This document shows, piece after piece, positions 11,063-23,687 of a DNA stretch of 64,000 nt (position 1 is the first letter of the stretch; every line of letters begins with the position of its first letter). The position numbers and the translations under genes are program-made. The notes beneath the pieces are model-generated. The model saw only the letters and a list, made by a program, of their open reading frames with translations. It searched no databases and was not told where the DNA came from. This DNA comes from Linyphia triangularis (lineage: Eukaryota; Arthropoda; Arachnida; Araneae; Linyphiidae), in the NCBI GenBank assembly GCA_963978545.1, contig OZ021730.1, positions 2,922,701 through 2,986,700 of the forward strand, given 5' to 3'.

Positions 11063-11307
11063 TTTTACTTGCATCAGCATTAAGCAATACAAAAATTAAA
11101 CCTCAATTACTGAATACTGGCTTTTCAAGTTCTTTTAACCCGTTTAAGACGAAGAAGTCATGTCAAACACAAACAGGCGCTTTATTTACAAATCCACTCA
11201 ACCAACAAGGCAATGACTAGTACAAATGGTCCACTAAACTTAAATAGAACACGGAACATTTAACATTAATAGAAACGAGTTGAGTTGTACGAGTCCTATT
11301 GTACGCA
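11063..11307 (-). repeat. BEL 3' LTR (left copy)
   Basis: Begins TGCGTACAATAGG on the minus strand and ends GCAAGTAAAA. It contains TATTTAAG as a TATA-like box and AATAAA. Differences from the other LTR include cacaaacagg against caggaacagg. Confidence 0.95.
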
Positions 11308-11321
11308 TCACTCCCATCTTT
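11308..11321 (-). other. BEL polypurine tract
   Basis: Purine-rich AAGATGGGAGTGA directly upstream of the 3' LTR on the minus strand, the expected site for plus-strand DNA priming. Confidence 0.7.
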
Positions 11322-11391
11322 GAGTTTCCAAGCTTCTGAAACTCAAAATTACAACCACTAATTAAAGATCTAAGCGTTTAACAGTCCTAAT

Positions 11392-14391
11392 TTAACGTCC
11401 AAATCTGGTTCTTTGAGTCAATGGCATTTTAATGTCCTGTTGGATAGGTTGGTGATGCTTCTCAGATTGTGAGCACATATCTGGTTCCCCTTGGCTTTTA
11501 GGTACCATCTTAGATACCTTCACAGCTCGATCACGGAAAGGTTCGAAATTTTCGTTGATCTCAAGATAATACAATCGCTGTATAGGTCGTAAAATTTCTC
11601 CACTCTGCGTTTTAACCTTAACCAGACGAATAACACCATCTTTGCTTGGAAAAACTTCCATGACTTTTCCCAAAGGCCAGGATATCCTTTAAGAGTTCGG
11701 ACTATGTACAAGTACTATCTCGCCCACCGAAATAACATGGGTTTTCCTAATCTTCTTAGTGTTTTGTCTCAAGTAACCCAAGTACTCAAGTCTGAAACGT
11801 TTACGAAGGTCTTCACGGAGTTTCATCCGATACTCGTGTCTCTTTTGTAGGTTGATAGAGTCCAAATGATCAAGGTCAGGCACACCCGAGTGTTTTAATT
11901 CACGCATGAACATTGCAGGTGTCAGTGGTTCAAGATCATTGTCATCTGACACGTAAGTGATGGGTCTAGAATTTATAAAATTTTCACATTCACACAGCAA
12001 TGAAGTTACCTCTTCGTATTTTAAGGAAGCTCTTCTTAAAACTCTTTTCAGTAGATCTTTAACTAAGGCCACGAGACGCTCCCACCATTTCTCCGAGATC
12101 AAAGTTTCGTTTACAAGTACCCATCTCGGAACTTCTAATTTGTTCAACTTGCTTAACTGTAGTTCCCATTTTCGAAATTTAGCGACAATTTCCCTTGGCA
12201 GCTCCTCATCCCAGTTGGCTTTGATTTTCCAAGTCTCCTGAAGTAAAATCTTTGTAATCAATGTTACGGGAGAGGAGAATCCTATGGGGTCGAAGATCTT
12301 GTTGCATTCAGACAAAATACGTCTCTTTGTTACACTCTCGATTTCTGTCCTTGATTCACTACTGATATCAATCCTCAAAGTGTCTAAAGTGTCTCTTTGA
12401 ACATTCCACTTGAGTCCCAAAACAGAAACGTCATCTGAATCAGTGGTGGTTCTTTGGGTCAGGTTATCTTCCCTGTCGGAGCCATCAGTGGAGATAAACT
12501 GCCAGCCTCGTAAATCGAACTTTCCTAGGGCCATGATCACTTTAGATTCTTCTATAAATTGTAACAGCTCAGCCTTGGTTGAAACACTGGCCACACAATT
12601 ATCGACATACATCGATTTCTTTAAGTGCTGAGCAGTTAACCGATAAGAATCAGGTATTCGATCTAAATGATAAGCCAAAGTTGCTCCCAGTAGGAATGGA
12701 CTTGATTTGACGCCGAACACCACTCTGCGATGTCGGTATATCTTCAGACGATTAGGATCTCCTTCCTCCCACCACAGAAATCGCACAAAGTCCCTGTCAA
12801 GGTCACTCAATTGAATTTGGAGAAAAGCCTTTCGTATATCCGCAACAACCCCAAATTGACCGAGACGAAATCGATTTATGACGGATGGTATGAGTTCCAC
12901 AAGATTGGGTCCTGTTGCCAAGCAGTCATTCAAGGATGGATTATCCTTCAATTTTGCAGATCCATCAAAAACAGGTCGTATTCTTGTGGTAGAATTTTCC
13001 TTTACAACAGGTAGATGTGGGAGGTAGTGACAGTTGGAGTCCTCCAATCGTTCTAGAGGAACTTCTTCAATTATGCCTTCTGTTTTCCAATCTTCAAAGA
13101 CATCTTGATACTTCTGTAAAAGGCCAACTGTCTTGATTCGAATTACAGATGTTTTTACCCTTTTTTCAGAGATTCTGTTAGATGTTAATGGCGAATGATC
13201 TGCCAACCAGGGCAAGGAAACAACGTATCGTCCATCAGATTCTTGTTTAACAGAATTGTTAAAAAACTCCTGGGTTTGCTGATCTAATTCAGCTTTATTT
13301 TGTTTTTCAGCAGGATATAAAATTCCTAGAGTGTCAAGTCTCCACAACTCACTGATGCTTGAATTATTGAGAAGAAACAAGCCAGAGTAGCTATTTTTCG
13401 TGTCTTCATCACTTAGCTTTCCCATAAGAGTCCAGCCGATTAAAGTTTTTATGGCTTTCAACCCACAAGAAAGATTCACGATCTCTCCAGTGAAAAGTTT
13501 ACCTGCAATATCAGCACCGATTAACAAGTGCACAGATTGATTCGAATATTTGGAATAAACTTCTTGATCACTCAAAAATATTCCCTTCTCTTTAATTTCC
13601 TTTCTCCAACATCCTTCTGTTGTTCGGGGAAGATCAGTACATATTTTATCTTGGTCGAGGGCATCGAAAGTACAATGATAATCTTTTTTATAACTACTCA
13701 CGTAAACCTTGTACAGGCAATGTTTCTGATATCTTTCCACACCTCCAAAGAGATTGTACACCATCTCTTGATTTCCAATGGGTTGATAGTTCATCTTACA
13801 AACAGCTTCTTTACTAATATATGACTTTTGGCTACCTGTATCGATCAACGCTCTCACGGCAAGTTCTTTATCGCCTCCACGAAGAACGACCACCAAAGTC
13901 TGGAGCAGAACGCTTTGTGAGCAGGTTGGATTAATCAAGGAGTGGAACGGCTCAGCAGATTTTCTGTCAGATTCAAATTCCTCTGTACCAGTATCAGATT
14001 TCACATATTTAGTTGGGCACATAACTTGATAATGTCTTCTTTGGCAATAGGAACATTTGACTTTCCTTCTGCACTGCCTTGCTAAATGTCCAGTCTTGAA
14101 ACATCGAAAACAACACTTCTTTTTGGCCAGTAAAGCGGTTCTCTCAGTCAAATCCAAATCCGCCTTGCAATCCTTGCCTTCATGTTGCTCAACATCGCAA
14201 AAGACACATTTTAAGATGTCAGGTGAATTATGATCTCCAGCAAACAATCCAGCGGCAGTGTGCATGCTACTTTTCATTCTGTAGGTCCTGGAATCATCTT
14301 TAAGCGAAAATCCTTTCATTGCCAAATTGATTCTTTCTTCAGTTTCGACTTCATTTTTCAAGAATCGCATTAGATTTTCTAGTCGTCTCAT
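11392..14391 (-). pseudogene. BEL/Pao pol with protease and RT; RNase H/integrase core deleted
   Basis: The 900-residue frame has three zinc-binding clusters at residues 62-75, 94-107 and 113-125 (CFRCFKTGHLARQC is the clearest). An aspartic protease site ALIDTGS is at 181-187. RT has ADIRKAFLQI at 517-526 and YVDN at 595-598, the form usual in BEL/Pao. After LEVPRWVL near residue 758 the frame jumps to the integrase C-terminal region (WWERLVALVKDLLK ... NSRPITYV), so several hundred codons for RNase H and the integrase DDE core are missing without breaking the frame (junction near 12090-12115). A further frameshift near 11690 moves the last part (GKVMEVFPSKDG...) into another frame ending at 11392. 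Family members normally run to ~1700 residues. Confidence 0.9.
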
Positions 14392-14461
14392 TTCTGTCTG
14401 TACTAGCCCTTAAATTATTATTCCTTTGCCAAGCTCTAAGGACTTCCTCTGACAAACAAGA

Positions 14462-15249
14462 CTAGACGAGAGGAAATAGCATAGCCGCATATTTTTCTGT
14501 TGTCACGCCTAAACTTTCCAACGATCTCAATTGCGTTTCAATCCTATCATACAAAGTAGGAAGCTTCACTTTTTGATCCTTAGAATTCATGGAGAATGTC
14601 AGCTTTAAGAGTTCTCGAACGTAAAATTCAACAAGCAAATCGTCTCTACCAAAACGCGACTTTAAAGCATCGACCGCCCTTCTGTAGTTGTCACAAGAAG
14701 GAGGGAAACTCTCCACTATATTCCGAGCTCTAGTATTCGGCAGAGTAGATTGAACTAAGTACTGAAATTTATCAGCTTCATCAATGTCAGGATCACTATC
14801 AATTTTGCTGAACTGTCCCCAAAAAGTCAGCCAATCTTGAATTTCACCTCCAACTTTTTTAATTCCAAAAATGGCAACTTGAATTTTCTTTTTGAATTAC
14901 TAGTTGCCGAAATGTTATCAAGAATGTTTTCATCAATAGTTCCGGATTTGGTCTTAAAAAGTAACTTCATCATCTTAAATTTACTTGCATATTCATCAGC
15001 TACTTGTACTTCGTCTACCAAATCATGTTCTTTTATATCAGAAACATTTAAAAGCAAATCTAGTATTTCTTCATTTAACGCTGATAATTCATTATATTTT
15101 TCTTCTAGTAATTCCAAATTTGCCAATACATTAAAATCGTCTGCTGTTTTGGCTTCATCTCTTGAAGTAGAATTCTTCAACACATTATACAAACGAGTAA
15201 AAGCTGCACGAATTACAGTTCGCTTCCTTTTTAAAGAATCCATAATCAA
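14462..15249 (-). pseudogene. BEL gag region, disrupted
   Basis: Starts at 15249 with a helical segment (MDSLKRKRTVIRAAFTRLYN), followed by a segment of the DUF1759 type seen in BEL/Pao gag (VDALKSRFGRDDLLVEFYV). One frameshift lies near 14830 and a TAG ends the open frame at 14462; the frame then continues SCLSEEVLRAWQR before another shift near 14395 into the pol frame. In intact relatives gag and pol form one long polyprotein. Confidence 0.8.
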
Positions 15250-15331
15250 CTAAATTTATACTTTAAAAGGTAATTCAAATTCTATTTTCACTTGCCTGTT
15301 CCAATTCCAGATATCATCTTAACATCTCAAA

Positions 15332-15352
15332 CGAGTCCTGTCGCGGACGCCA
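15332..15352 (-). other. BEL primer-binding site (tRNA-Arg)
   Basis: Minus-strand TGGCGTCCGCGACAGGACTC begins 3 bp inside the 5' LTR. Its complement ends in GCCA and matches the T-arm/acceptor end of an arginine tRNA of the GAGTCCTGTCRCGG type known from insects (recalled pattern, not searched). Confidence 0.75.
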
Positions 15353-15355
15353 CTA

Positions 15356-15600
15356 TTTTACTTGCATCAGCATTAAGCAATACAAAAATTAAACCTCAAT
15401 TACTTAATACTGGCTTTTCAAGTTCTTTTAACCCGTTTAAGACGAAGAAGTCATGTCAAACAGGAACAGGCGCTTTATTTACAAATCCACTCAACCAACA
15501 AGGCAATGACTAGTACAAATGGTCCACTAAACTTAAATAGAACACGGAACATTTAACATTAATAGAAACGAGTTGAGTTGTACGAGTCCTATTGTACGCA
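15356..15600 (-). repeat. BEL 5' LTR (right copy)
   Basis: Same length and ends as the left LTR, with about 1% difference. It provides promoter and start of the element transcript, which runs leftward. Confidence 0.95.
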
Positions 15601-16530
15601 AGAGGTGCAGAAAGCTCAAGCAATACTCAAAACTGTAAATGTGATGTCTGCAGTAAAACTTAGAGTAGCTATTTTAACTTGAAAAGACGCCTCAAAATAA
15701 ATCATCATTTGGAAATCAATTCTAAAATTATTAAAGGAATGAAATGTTCAGAATGTGAATCGAGCTTTTCTTGAAAACAATCATTTATTGAACACCTTAT
15801 GACAACACATGAGTTGTCTGTTCAGATCGAAAAGATTGGATTTAAAAACACTGAGGATTTTGAAAACCGGTAATGTGATATAGAAGAAGGAAAAAAAAAA
15901 AACTCAAGTTTCTTTCGTCTGGGAAAAAGCTTTACAACAAGCCAAGGTTTTCATAACAAATCCTACATGTGCCACCGAAGTGGAAACTTTAATAGAAAAG
16001 CCACAGGAAAACGCCACTTGAAGATTTTAGGTACTATCAAGATCGGATACTTTTGTCCAGCCAGTATTTTTGTGCACAGAAAAAGTGCTGGAAAATCCTT
16101 TCCTGCCAAAATAAAATATATATCATCTCATATCGGTCATAAATGTGAAATTGGCAAACTTAATCTGTCTAAGCCAGAAAAGGAGCAAATTGCTGGACAA
16201 TTTTTATCTGGTGTGCCACATGTAAATGTTCTAAACAAGATTTCAGAGAATGTCAGTCCTACAAAGCGATTAGCTGCCACCAACCTTCAGGATCTAAGAA
16301 ACATCTCCAAAGAAGATGGAGTAGACGTCATTCGTTGATATGGATTCAGTAAATGCATGGGTTGAACAGATGAGGAATTCCGATTCAAATCCGATTTTAC
16401 TATACAAATTAGGTTGGAGATGAAAATAATTCTTATCCTGAATTAGAAAAAGAAGATTTGTGTTTTGTGAATGAATCTCAAGAAGAAATCTTCAACTTAT
16501 ATGGTAATGAAGTCATTTCTATTGAAGGAA
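15601..16530 (+). pseudogene. C2H2 / MULE-type transposase pseudogene (3' half)
   Basis: Continues the zinc-finger trace across the BEL insertion (KCDVCSKT; MKCSECESSFS...FIEHLMTTH). From 15967 follows a 123-codon frame with the zinc-binding, DNA-binding region typical of arthropod MULE-like proteins: MCHRSGNFNRKATGKR, then FCPAS...SSHIGHKCEIGKLNLSK and LQDLRNI. Broken frames continue through MDSVNAWVEQMRNSDSNPI to FVNESQEEIFNLYGNEVI then SIEG. That is where the first catalytic Asp of the MULE DDE core should appear; similarity ends there. Several stops and frameshifts mark it as dead. Confidence 0.65.
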
Positions 16531-16649
16531 TAAAATTAAGTACAAGAGCATTCAAAATAATTTATTTATTTTATTTGCATCCTATCTCCATTTTAAAAAT
16601 AACTTTAAGAGTGTTTTTGTCAATTATGAAAATTATTGTGAGTGAATAA

Positions 16650-17352
16650 TAAGATTAACAGTTTCCTAATATGTATATAAATTTGTCAACTTATGAATGC
16701 GATAAAAAAAATCTTACATGAATTAAAATGTAAGCTCAATATGAATTCAATAGTATTTTTTAAGTATTACAGGTAGATTTCAGAAATGTATCTTAATTTG
16801 TTTTTATTTATGAAATTATATATACAATATTTTCGACTCCTTAATACTTTAAATATATACTTGCTGTAATTAGTTTATAAACCAAATATGTTTTGATAAT
16901 TTACGAAGCAATGCTAAATTTCAGAAAAAAGCAATTGCATTACAATGGTGCATTATAAACTAAACTTTATTTTTCAATTAGATTCAAGTTATCAAATTCA
17001 AATTTATATATATTTCTTTTTTCTAATGTGCCTTAGTGTCATTAGGGGATAAACTTTCAAATATTAATTAACGCCCTAAAATAAGGTTTTTCCTTTGGAT
17101 AAAAAGTACCACTATAATTATTTTATTCTATGAATTTATCAACTTTGAAAATTACTCACACATTACATAAAAGTAATTAATCACACATTACATAAAAATG
17201 TTTTGATTCCGTTGGTGAATCAGAACACGAATTGGGAGTTAAAGCAAAAGGAGTCACACCAGTTTAATGTAATTTTGAATTTGACAGATAAAAAGTTTAG
17301 AGTGACTCCCTATCAAGATCACATAATTTTTTTCGTGTGAAAATATCTAGGT
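16650..17352. repeat. Old, diverged piece of repeat R and spacer
   Basis: About 16800-17060 resembles the 6120-6340 and 21720-21930 parts of repeat R (cttcgactcct, then tttgttataaa-like blocks, then gtgtcatt) but is much more diverged than copies 1-3. No gene is seen in the rest. Confidence 0.5.
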
Positions 17353-17746
17353 TTGTGCCTAAGAAGCGTCATTTGCGAGAACTTTCGATTTACTTCTTTA
17401 ATAAGAAAATTGCATGGATGCTTGTAGAAGCATATGATGAGACGATTTTAAGTTAGAAATGTTGAGTGGTTTCAAAAGTTAAAAAACGGCGAGTTTGACG
17501 TAGAAAACAAAGAACGTAGTGGAACACCGAACGTGTACGAACACACGGATTTTGGAGGCATTATTGGAAAAATATTCGTGACAAATGCAAGATTATCTTG
17601 CAGTTACATTAGAAATGACTCAACAAGCAATTTCAAACATTTTAAAATCGTTGGGAATGATTAAAAACCAAGGAATTAGGGTTTCATATGAACTGAAATG
17701 AGAGACGATAAACACCGATAATGCAAGGGTGAAATGCGACTTTCCA
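17353..17746 (+). pseudogene. Mariner transposase N-terminal relic
   Basis: Broken frames match the N-terminal helix-turn-helix half of a mariner transposase: KKRHLRELSIYFFNKKIA..LVEAYDE, then EMLSGFKS, then RILEALLEKYS, then LEMTQQAISNILKSLGMIKN and YELK. The TQQAIS...LKSLGMI block is diagnostic of mariner. At least three stops interrupt it, and the catalytic DDD half is absent because repeat R copy 2 starts at 17784. Confidence 0.8.
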
Positions 17747-19146
17747 GCAATTTTTTTTTTTTTTTTATCTCATCTACTGATTACGTTTTAGAACATTATT
17801 ATTTCGATGTACCAAAAATCTGTTTTGTATGTAGTTAATCTATTAATACTTTGAAATAATTAATAACACATTCAGTTGTCCAGTGATGGTATATGGTATC
17901 AATTTTGCCAAAATGTTGAGAGTATCTGCAATAATCATCCTAGTTTCAGAAAGTCGGTGTCTTCCTTCACTTCTTCTCGGAAGAAATTCTTCAGACGACG
18001 GTTTTGTTACACATTAAAAACATAACATTCAAAAGTTAGCACAACAACGTATCTGTAATAGTGCCTCCTGAAATTTAATCAAATAAGGAAAGACTTTACT
18101 TTAGTACAAGAGTTATAGTTTATATATTAAAAAAAAAAATGCTTAAAATTTCATATTTATTTTAATTCAACCGATTACATGGTATTTTGAAAATAGATGC
18201 TATAAGATAGTAGTTCCCTCAAATGTGTTAAAAATAATAGAGACAGAGATCATTTGATGTAATTATATTAATTATTAAAACAATTCAATTAATAATTTTA
18301 ATTAATGAATAAAAATATATTCATTATTATAATTAATAATTTATGGTTGGATTTATTTTATTATTAACAATAATTATTAAAATTTTATCAATGAATATAT
18401 TAAAAGTTTGAGCCTGCATAAAATTAATATCACTGGACCGATTTTATATCTCAGTCCGTCCCTGTCTGAAACATTACTTCAAAAAAAAAAAAAAAAAAAG
18501 TTTTTTGAAGATTGCATGTATAAGATTTATAATTATAATTATCTTACATACAAAGTATAATTATCTTAATTGTAATAATTTTTTCCAAAATTTACACCAA
18601 TAATTAAAGAAATTGCTGTAGACATAATGCCAATGTGTGCATTAATGAAATATCAATGCCAATTGAGATACCAATTGTGACATATTGCCAATAAATAAAC
18701 TACTCTTGCATACACTTATTGAGAGGAAGTTCTAGTAAGAATTATTCCCTATACTCGCTATATTACGAAACTACTTTTTATAAAACTTCCTTGATATTTG
18801 GTACGAATATGTTTACTTAACAAAAATTCATTACCAGATGGCACCACTACACATATATTGACATAAGGAATTCAAATATAAAATGAAATATATTAAACGC
18901 TATTTTCGAGTTTTTATTTTATGTCATTTCCTTAAGTGATCAATTTTGTACCTCCTCACCAAATTTCAAGGTTTTATACAAAGCAGTTTCTGAATGCACT
19001 TGGCTAGAAGATTGTACCATAGTGAGTATAGGGAATTACACTTCCCCTTAGATATGTTAATAGAATACTATATCTTCTTTTAAAATTCAAGTTACAGCTA
19101 TGTTTTTCTTAATTTCAATAATAAAATACCAAAGTAATTAATAGTA

Positions 19147-19308
<162 letters not shown>

Positions 19309-19753
19309 ATGAATTTTTCCACTGAGGCTATGATGGCACAGTTTTTAAGATAAACACTATTATTTATTCACTTCAGAAAACTCATAAAAGCTATTCGAAG
19401 AATAGTGCAATCGCTATCAAGCTTCAACACAAGCTTCAACAAAAACAACTTCGAATACAGCGCTTATACAAGCTCACTCCAATCGGTAAACAAATCGATC
19501 CGCTTTCATCGAGTTCCGATATCAATCTGAAAACTTTCCCGATCTGGCGCGTGAGAACATTCTCGAAATATCCAGCCAATTCGTCGAAAAGAAACATCTT
19601 GAAATTTCTCGATTGCTTTAGGTGTTGACACCTTTTTTCTAACCTGAATTATCGCTGTTAATAAATGAAATAAGATAAAATAAATTACAATAGAATTTTA
19701 AAGTAATAAGTCACTATTTTCCTCTGTTTACAGAAAATTTGTCCACTGTTTAC

Positions 19754-19756
<3 letters not shown>

Positions 19757-19825
<69 letters not shown>
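19757..19825. repeat. (AT)n microsatellite
   Basis: AT run with one phase break (ataatat) near its start. It is followed by about 190 bp (atgcatggcc...) not present in copy 1 at this place. Confidence 0.95.
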
Positions 19826-19828
<3 letters not shown>

Positions 19829-21936
19829 TGGCCAAGCATGGGCCAAAGGGAAAGCAGCTGCACCCCTAGGAAACTAGTAACCTACCCTGAAACGAAACGC
19901 CACAAATCCCATTTCCCTGCCTTAAGAGTCATTGTTAATGGCAAACATGCAGGCCATAAAATTAGTAAATGTAAAAAGCCCAGTTAGGACACCGCCGCAC
20001 TAATTCCCAAAATGCGAGTCCTCCAGAGGGCGCGCACTGCCGTTATAACGTAATGTAGCCCGCAGCCATTTCAATGAAAGTCCATTAGAGTCATTCAAAT
20101 GAAAGTCTATCCATCTCTATCGAGTATACGCAACGTCATTTTCTTGATTATAATACTTAAAAATTATTAATCTGCTGGCTTGGAAAAAATATTTTTAAGC
20201 AATTTTTGAAAGCTCCGAGACCCCTCACATCCTGTATCCATCATCATACACACGAACTTGACCGGCTAAAATACGTTCCTTAATTATTTATCCAAGACCA
20301 ACTACTGGCAAGAAAATAAGCCGGCGTTAAATATTTATCTTTGCAAATGTAGCTTCTTCCCTGACAGCAGTCAATAGATCACAAAATATTGTAATTACAT
20401 CTGAGCTCTTGGAGAAGGCCATTGGGAAGAAAATCAGTTAACATTTTCCCTACAAACTGGATGGAAGTCTGATGGGAAAAAAACAACAATAGTTCAAATT
20501 TTTGACACCTGGTGGATAACGAACTGGAGGAAAATAAACATTATTTGAACTTTTCAACACAAGGGGATGGATGCAAGATGAAAGGAAAATGCGATTACTA
20601 TTCCCAATTATTCGCCACCCTCCAAGTTTCAACTCGAATATGATATTTGCAAACATCCTTGTTCGTTTCAGCGATAAAATCCTTTTGAGAAGCACATCAT
20701 ATAGCAGTTAAGCGTTATCTCTATCCACCACTAGAGAGTGCGCTTACGATTTCTGAAATTGTACACTTATCGATACATTTTTATGATTTAATTACAGTTA
20801 AAACTGAAAAGAATTAAAAGTTTTTAGATGAAAATAAAATACGATTACTATTCCGAATAGGAATTTTCATGTTTATTATTATTATTTAAATAAAAGTAAA
20901 GAAAAAATTATGATAAACAGTATCATTCTTTCAAAAATTTGAGCTGGGATGGATAGTTAAAAAAAATATATATTTAGTTTTTCACTTTACGATTTGGCGA
21001 GAAAAAACTACTTTTGCGTTTGACGTCAGTGCAAAGATGGTGAACCAGTCTAATAACCTGCTAGACTAGGTTGGGGTGCGGTTTCGTTTACGGATTTTCG
21101 ACGGTTTCTATGCGTATCTACGTCTTGGTTTTTTATGCTTTTTGGTCACGTGACCTTTGCTTTGATTTCAGCTAAGTTAAAACTCGATTTTTAATTAATT
21201 GAAAGCATTAAGATAAAAAATAATTGCACTGCTCAAATATATTCGTTGGATAACACTAGAAAATACAAAAAAATATTCATTTTCCTCACATATGCAAGCT
21301 CCGTATTGTTTAACACCCTCCGAAATCCACTGTGATAGTGATAATGCAGGCATCCTTGTTGGTTCGTACACTAAAACCCTTTAGAAGTGTGTCATTTTGC
21401 TGCTATTGCACCGATTGATGGTGCACTTATAGGAATGCTTATTAACGTTGTTTGCTAATACAATTCTAAGATTTATTTTACAATTCAAACTAAAAAAAAA
21501 AATTCTAACCAATCCATCTGATGTGTGTGAACATAAAGAATGTCCGTTTCCTTAGTATTTGCATGCATAATTTGTCAACTTTTGAAAGGACTAAATTAAG
21601 CACAAGACCATTCAAGATAATTTTTTTGGTATCCTGGACCACATTTTAAATTTAATTTAAGAATAATTTTGTGGGTTTTTTTTGTTGTTTTTTTTATCGT
21701 ATTTTTTTAATACTTATATGTCCAATGTCTTCGACTCCTAAATATTTTATACGATGTACCTGCTGAAATTTGTTTTTAAATCAAACGTGTTTCGATAATT
21801 TTCAGAGCGATGTTAGCTTTTAGGGAGGGCATTTGCATTTCATTTGTTACAAGTTATTCAGTTTACTATTTATTCTCTTGGTAACTATTTAGGTTGATTA
21901 TCGTTAAGTGTTCTAGTGTCATTTGATTTCTCTAAC

Positions 21937-21969
<33 letters not shown>

Positions 21970-22293
21970 GGAAAGCTGGCCACCACTTATATTATTTTGC
22001 TTAGTTTTATAAGCAGTATAGAATTTCAATATTTTTGTGACAACGATGTAAATTGGACAGTTCTAGCAATATTTTGACGCTGTTACAGTGTGTGAAGTAT
22101 TATTATATAAGCATTATACTCTCCAATAGTAGTGATTTGGTAACGCGTAAGAAAAAATTAAAGCAGTTATATTGTAGTTTTTAGTAAACAACGATCCCTT
22201 TTAACTGTTATCCATTAATTTTTAAAAATTTCATTAAAAATAAGCAACCTCAGGAAATATATGACTTAATGATAAAACAGCTTTTATCTATAT

Positions 22294-23034
22294 CAGCGTT
22301 CGTCACTAACTTTTAGAGGCGGGCCGTACGACTTATGTTGAAGATTTTCGAGGGCCGGATACATCAATATATGTATCTTTAATTATTATCGATTTTATCA
22401 CAGTTCTGAAAAATGAAAAAAAATAATAATATTGATTTTTTTATGTTAATAAAATTACAATTGATACTTGATTTTTTTCCCTCATATTATTAAAGAATAA
22501 TAACTTTTACTATCTAACTTTTATTCATTTTTAATTCAATTGAAAATCTAAAAAAGAAGTGGATCTTTTGTTCCAACGTGTGACAATGGGATTTGATCTA
22601 ACTTATTCTGCTGTAGTTGATTTCAATTGTAAGACGATGGTGGTCGAAATCTTTCAGTTTATTTTATGATAGAGTTGATGTCTATCGCAGTATTTGTTGC
22701 AACCAATCTTAATAAATTGTTCAAATGATATTCAGTTAACTCTTTGCGGTCGTACGTCTGGTGGCTGAGAGTAGACATACGACCGCAAGGAGTTAATATT
22801 TATTCTTGACAGAAACCCTCCCGCTGCAAGCTTCTTCGTACAGTTTTTTCGGGCACGTTTTGGAGAACTCTGTTCTACATTGTAAACAAATATTATTTTG
22901 GACAAATTACATGTATGTAAAAAAAATCCATTCTGTGAAATTTGAATTTTTTATCTTCTGAGGTGCCGGAGGGCCGCAGAAAAATCAGCCGCGGGCCACA
23001 TATGGTACCGTGCTCTACTTATTGGCTAAAGCTG
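22294..23034. mobile_element. hAT-like MITE, 741 bp, copy in repeat R copy 2
   Basis: The ends are CAGCGTTCGTCACTAACTT and, inverted from the right, CAGCTTTAGCC...GTGGCCCGCGG. They are flanked by the 8-bp direct repeat atctatat (22286-22293 and 23035-23042). Terminal CAG and an 8-bp duplication are hAT hallmarks. There is no transposase. GC-rich subterminal blocks (GGCGGGCCG, GCCGGAGGGCCGC) are typical of such MITEs. Confidence 0.8.
22740..22792. mobile_element. Tiny TTAA-flanked fold-back inside the hAT-like MITE
   Basis: Arms CTCTTTGCGGTCGTACGTC and (inverted) CTCCTTGCGGTCGTATGTC enclose a ~15-bp loop and are flanked by TTAA on both sides, like a miniature piggyBac-type element. The same structure is present in the MITE at 28475-29212. 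Confidence 0.6.
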
Positions 23035-23042
23035 ATCTATAT

Positions 23043-23610
23043 CATACAGATTATATCGAACGAATATATATTTAGGTTTTTATCTAACGACCTATTTCGT
23101 TAGGAACGATTTAATTATGAATACAGTAATGAATTCACAGCAAAAATTGTTATGTAAAAATTTCTTTAATAAAATAACAGGATTTTTTTTTTAAAATGAC
23201 TTTTTATTCTTAATTATCGAACTTTATTTATAAAAAAAAATTAAACGGTTTTTTTTTTATCAAGTAACTACTAAGAAATTATAATATAATGGCAATTAGT
23301 TATCGTGAATTTGTGTCGAAAAATAAGATTGACGTATTTAAAAAATTCTAGTAGAAATTTTGAATCACTGTGGAATTCTATTATCATAGAAAGAAAATGC
23401 TTTCCAGCAAACGTTCAACACATTTTTCACCTTATCGACTTTTTTACTCCAAATTTGAGGAGTATGTTGTTCTTCAATGCAAAAATCCACCTTTTGAGCT
23501 TGTATGTGTTGTCATTTTTTATTTCAAAGTTTAACATATCCAATTACGGTGGTCCTATTAAAACATACTTCAAATGTCAAACCGAAATATAACAACTGAA
23601 TAAAATGAAA
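23043..23610. repeat. Repeat R, copy 2, right part
   Basis: Matches 29221-29425 plus 32863-33141 (copy 3) and 6762-7060 (copy 1), including ataatggcaattag and the cttatcgacttttttactcc block. Confidence 0.8.
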
Positions 23611-23687
23611 CCTGGGAAATGCAACAAAATTAAATCTAAAACGATTAACAAGAACGGTAGTCTTCGGGGTGGGGGGGAATAAATTTT

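Larger units (their letters stand above)
11063..15600 (-). mobile_element. BEL/Pao LTR retrotransposon, internally deleted
   Basis: Two 245-bp LTRs differ at about three positions, so the insertion is fairly young. Read on the minus strand: right LTR, primer-binding site for tRNA-Arg, gag, protease, RT, integrase tail, polypurine tract, left LTR. RNase H and the integrase catalytic core are missing, so this copy could move only with help. It sits inside a C2H2/MULE pseudogene. The flanks agacc (left) and agagg (right) are at best a decayed 5-bp target duplication. Confidence 0.92.

Noticed and set aside
11041..15610. Clean BEL target-site duplication
   Set aside because: The flanks agacc and agagg match at only three of five bases, so I do not claim one.
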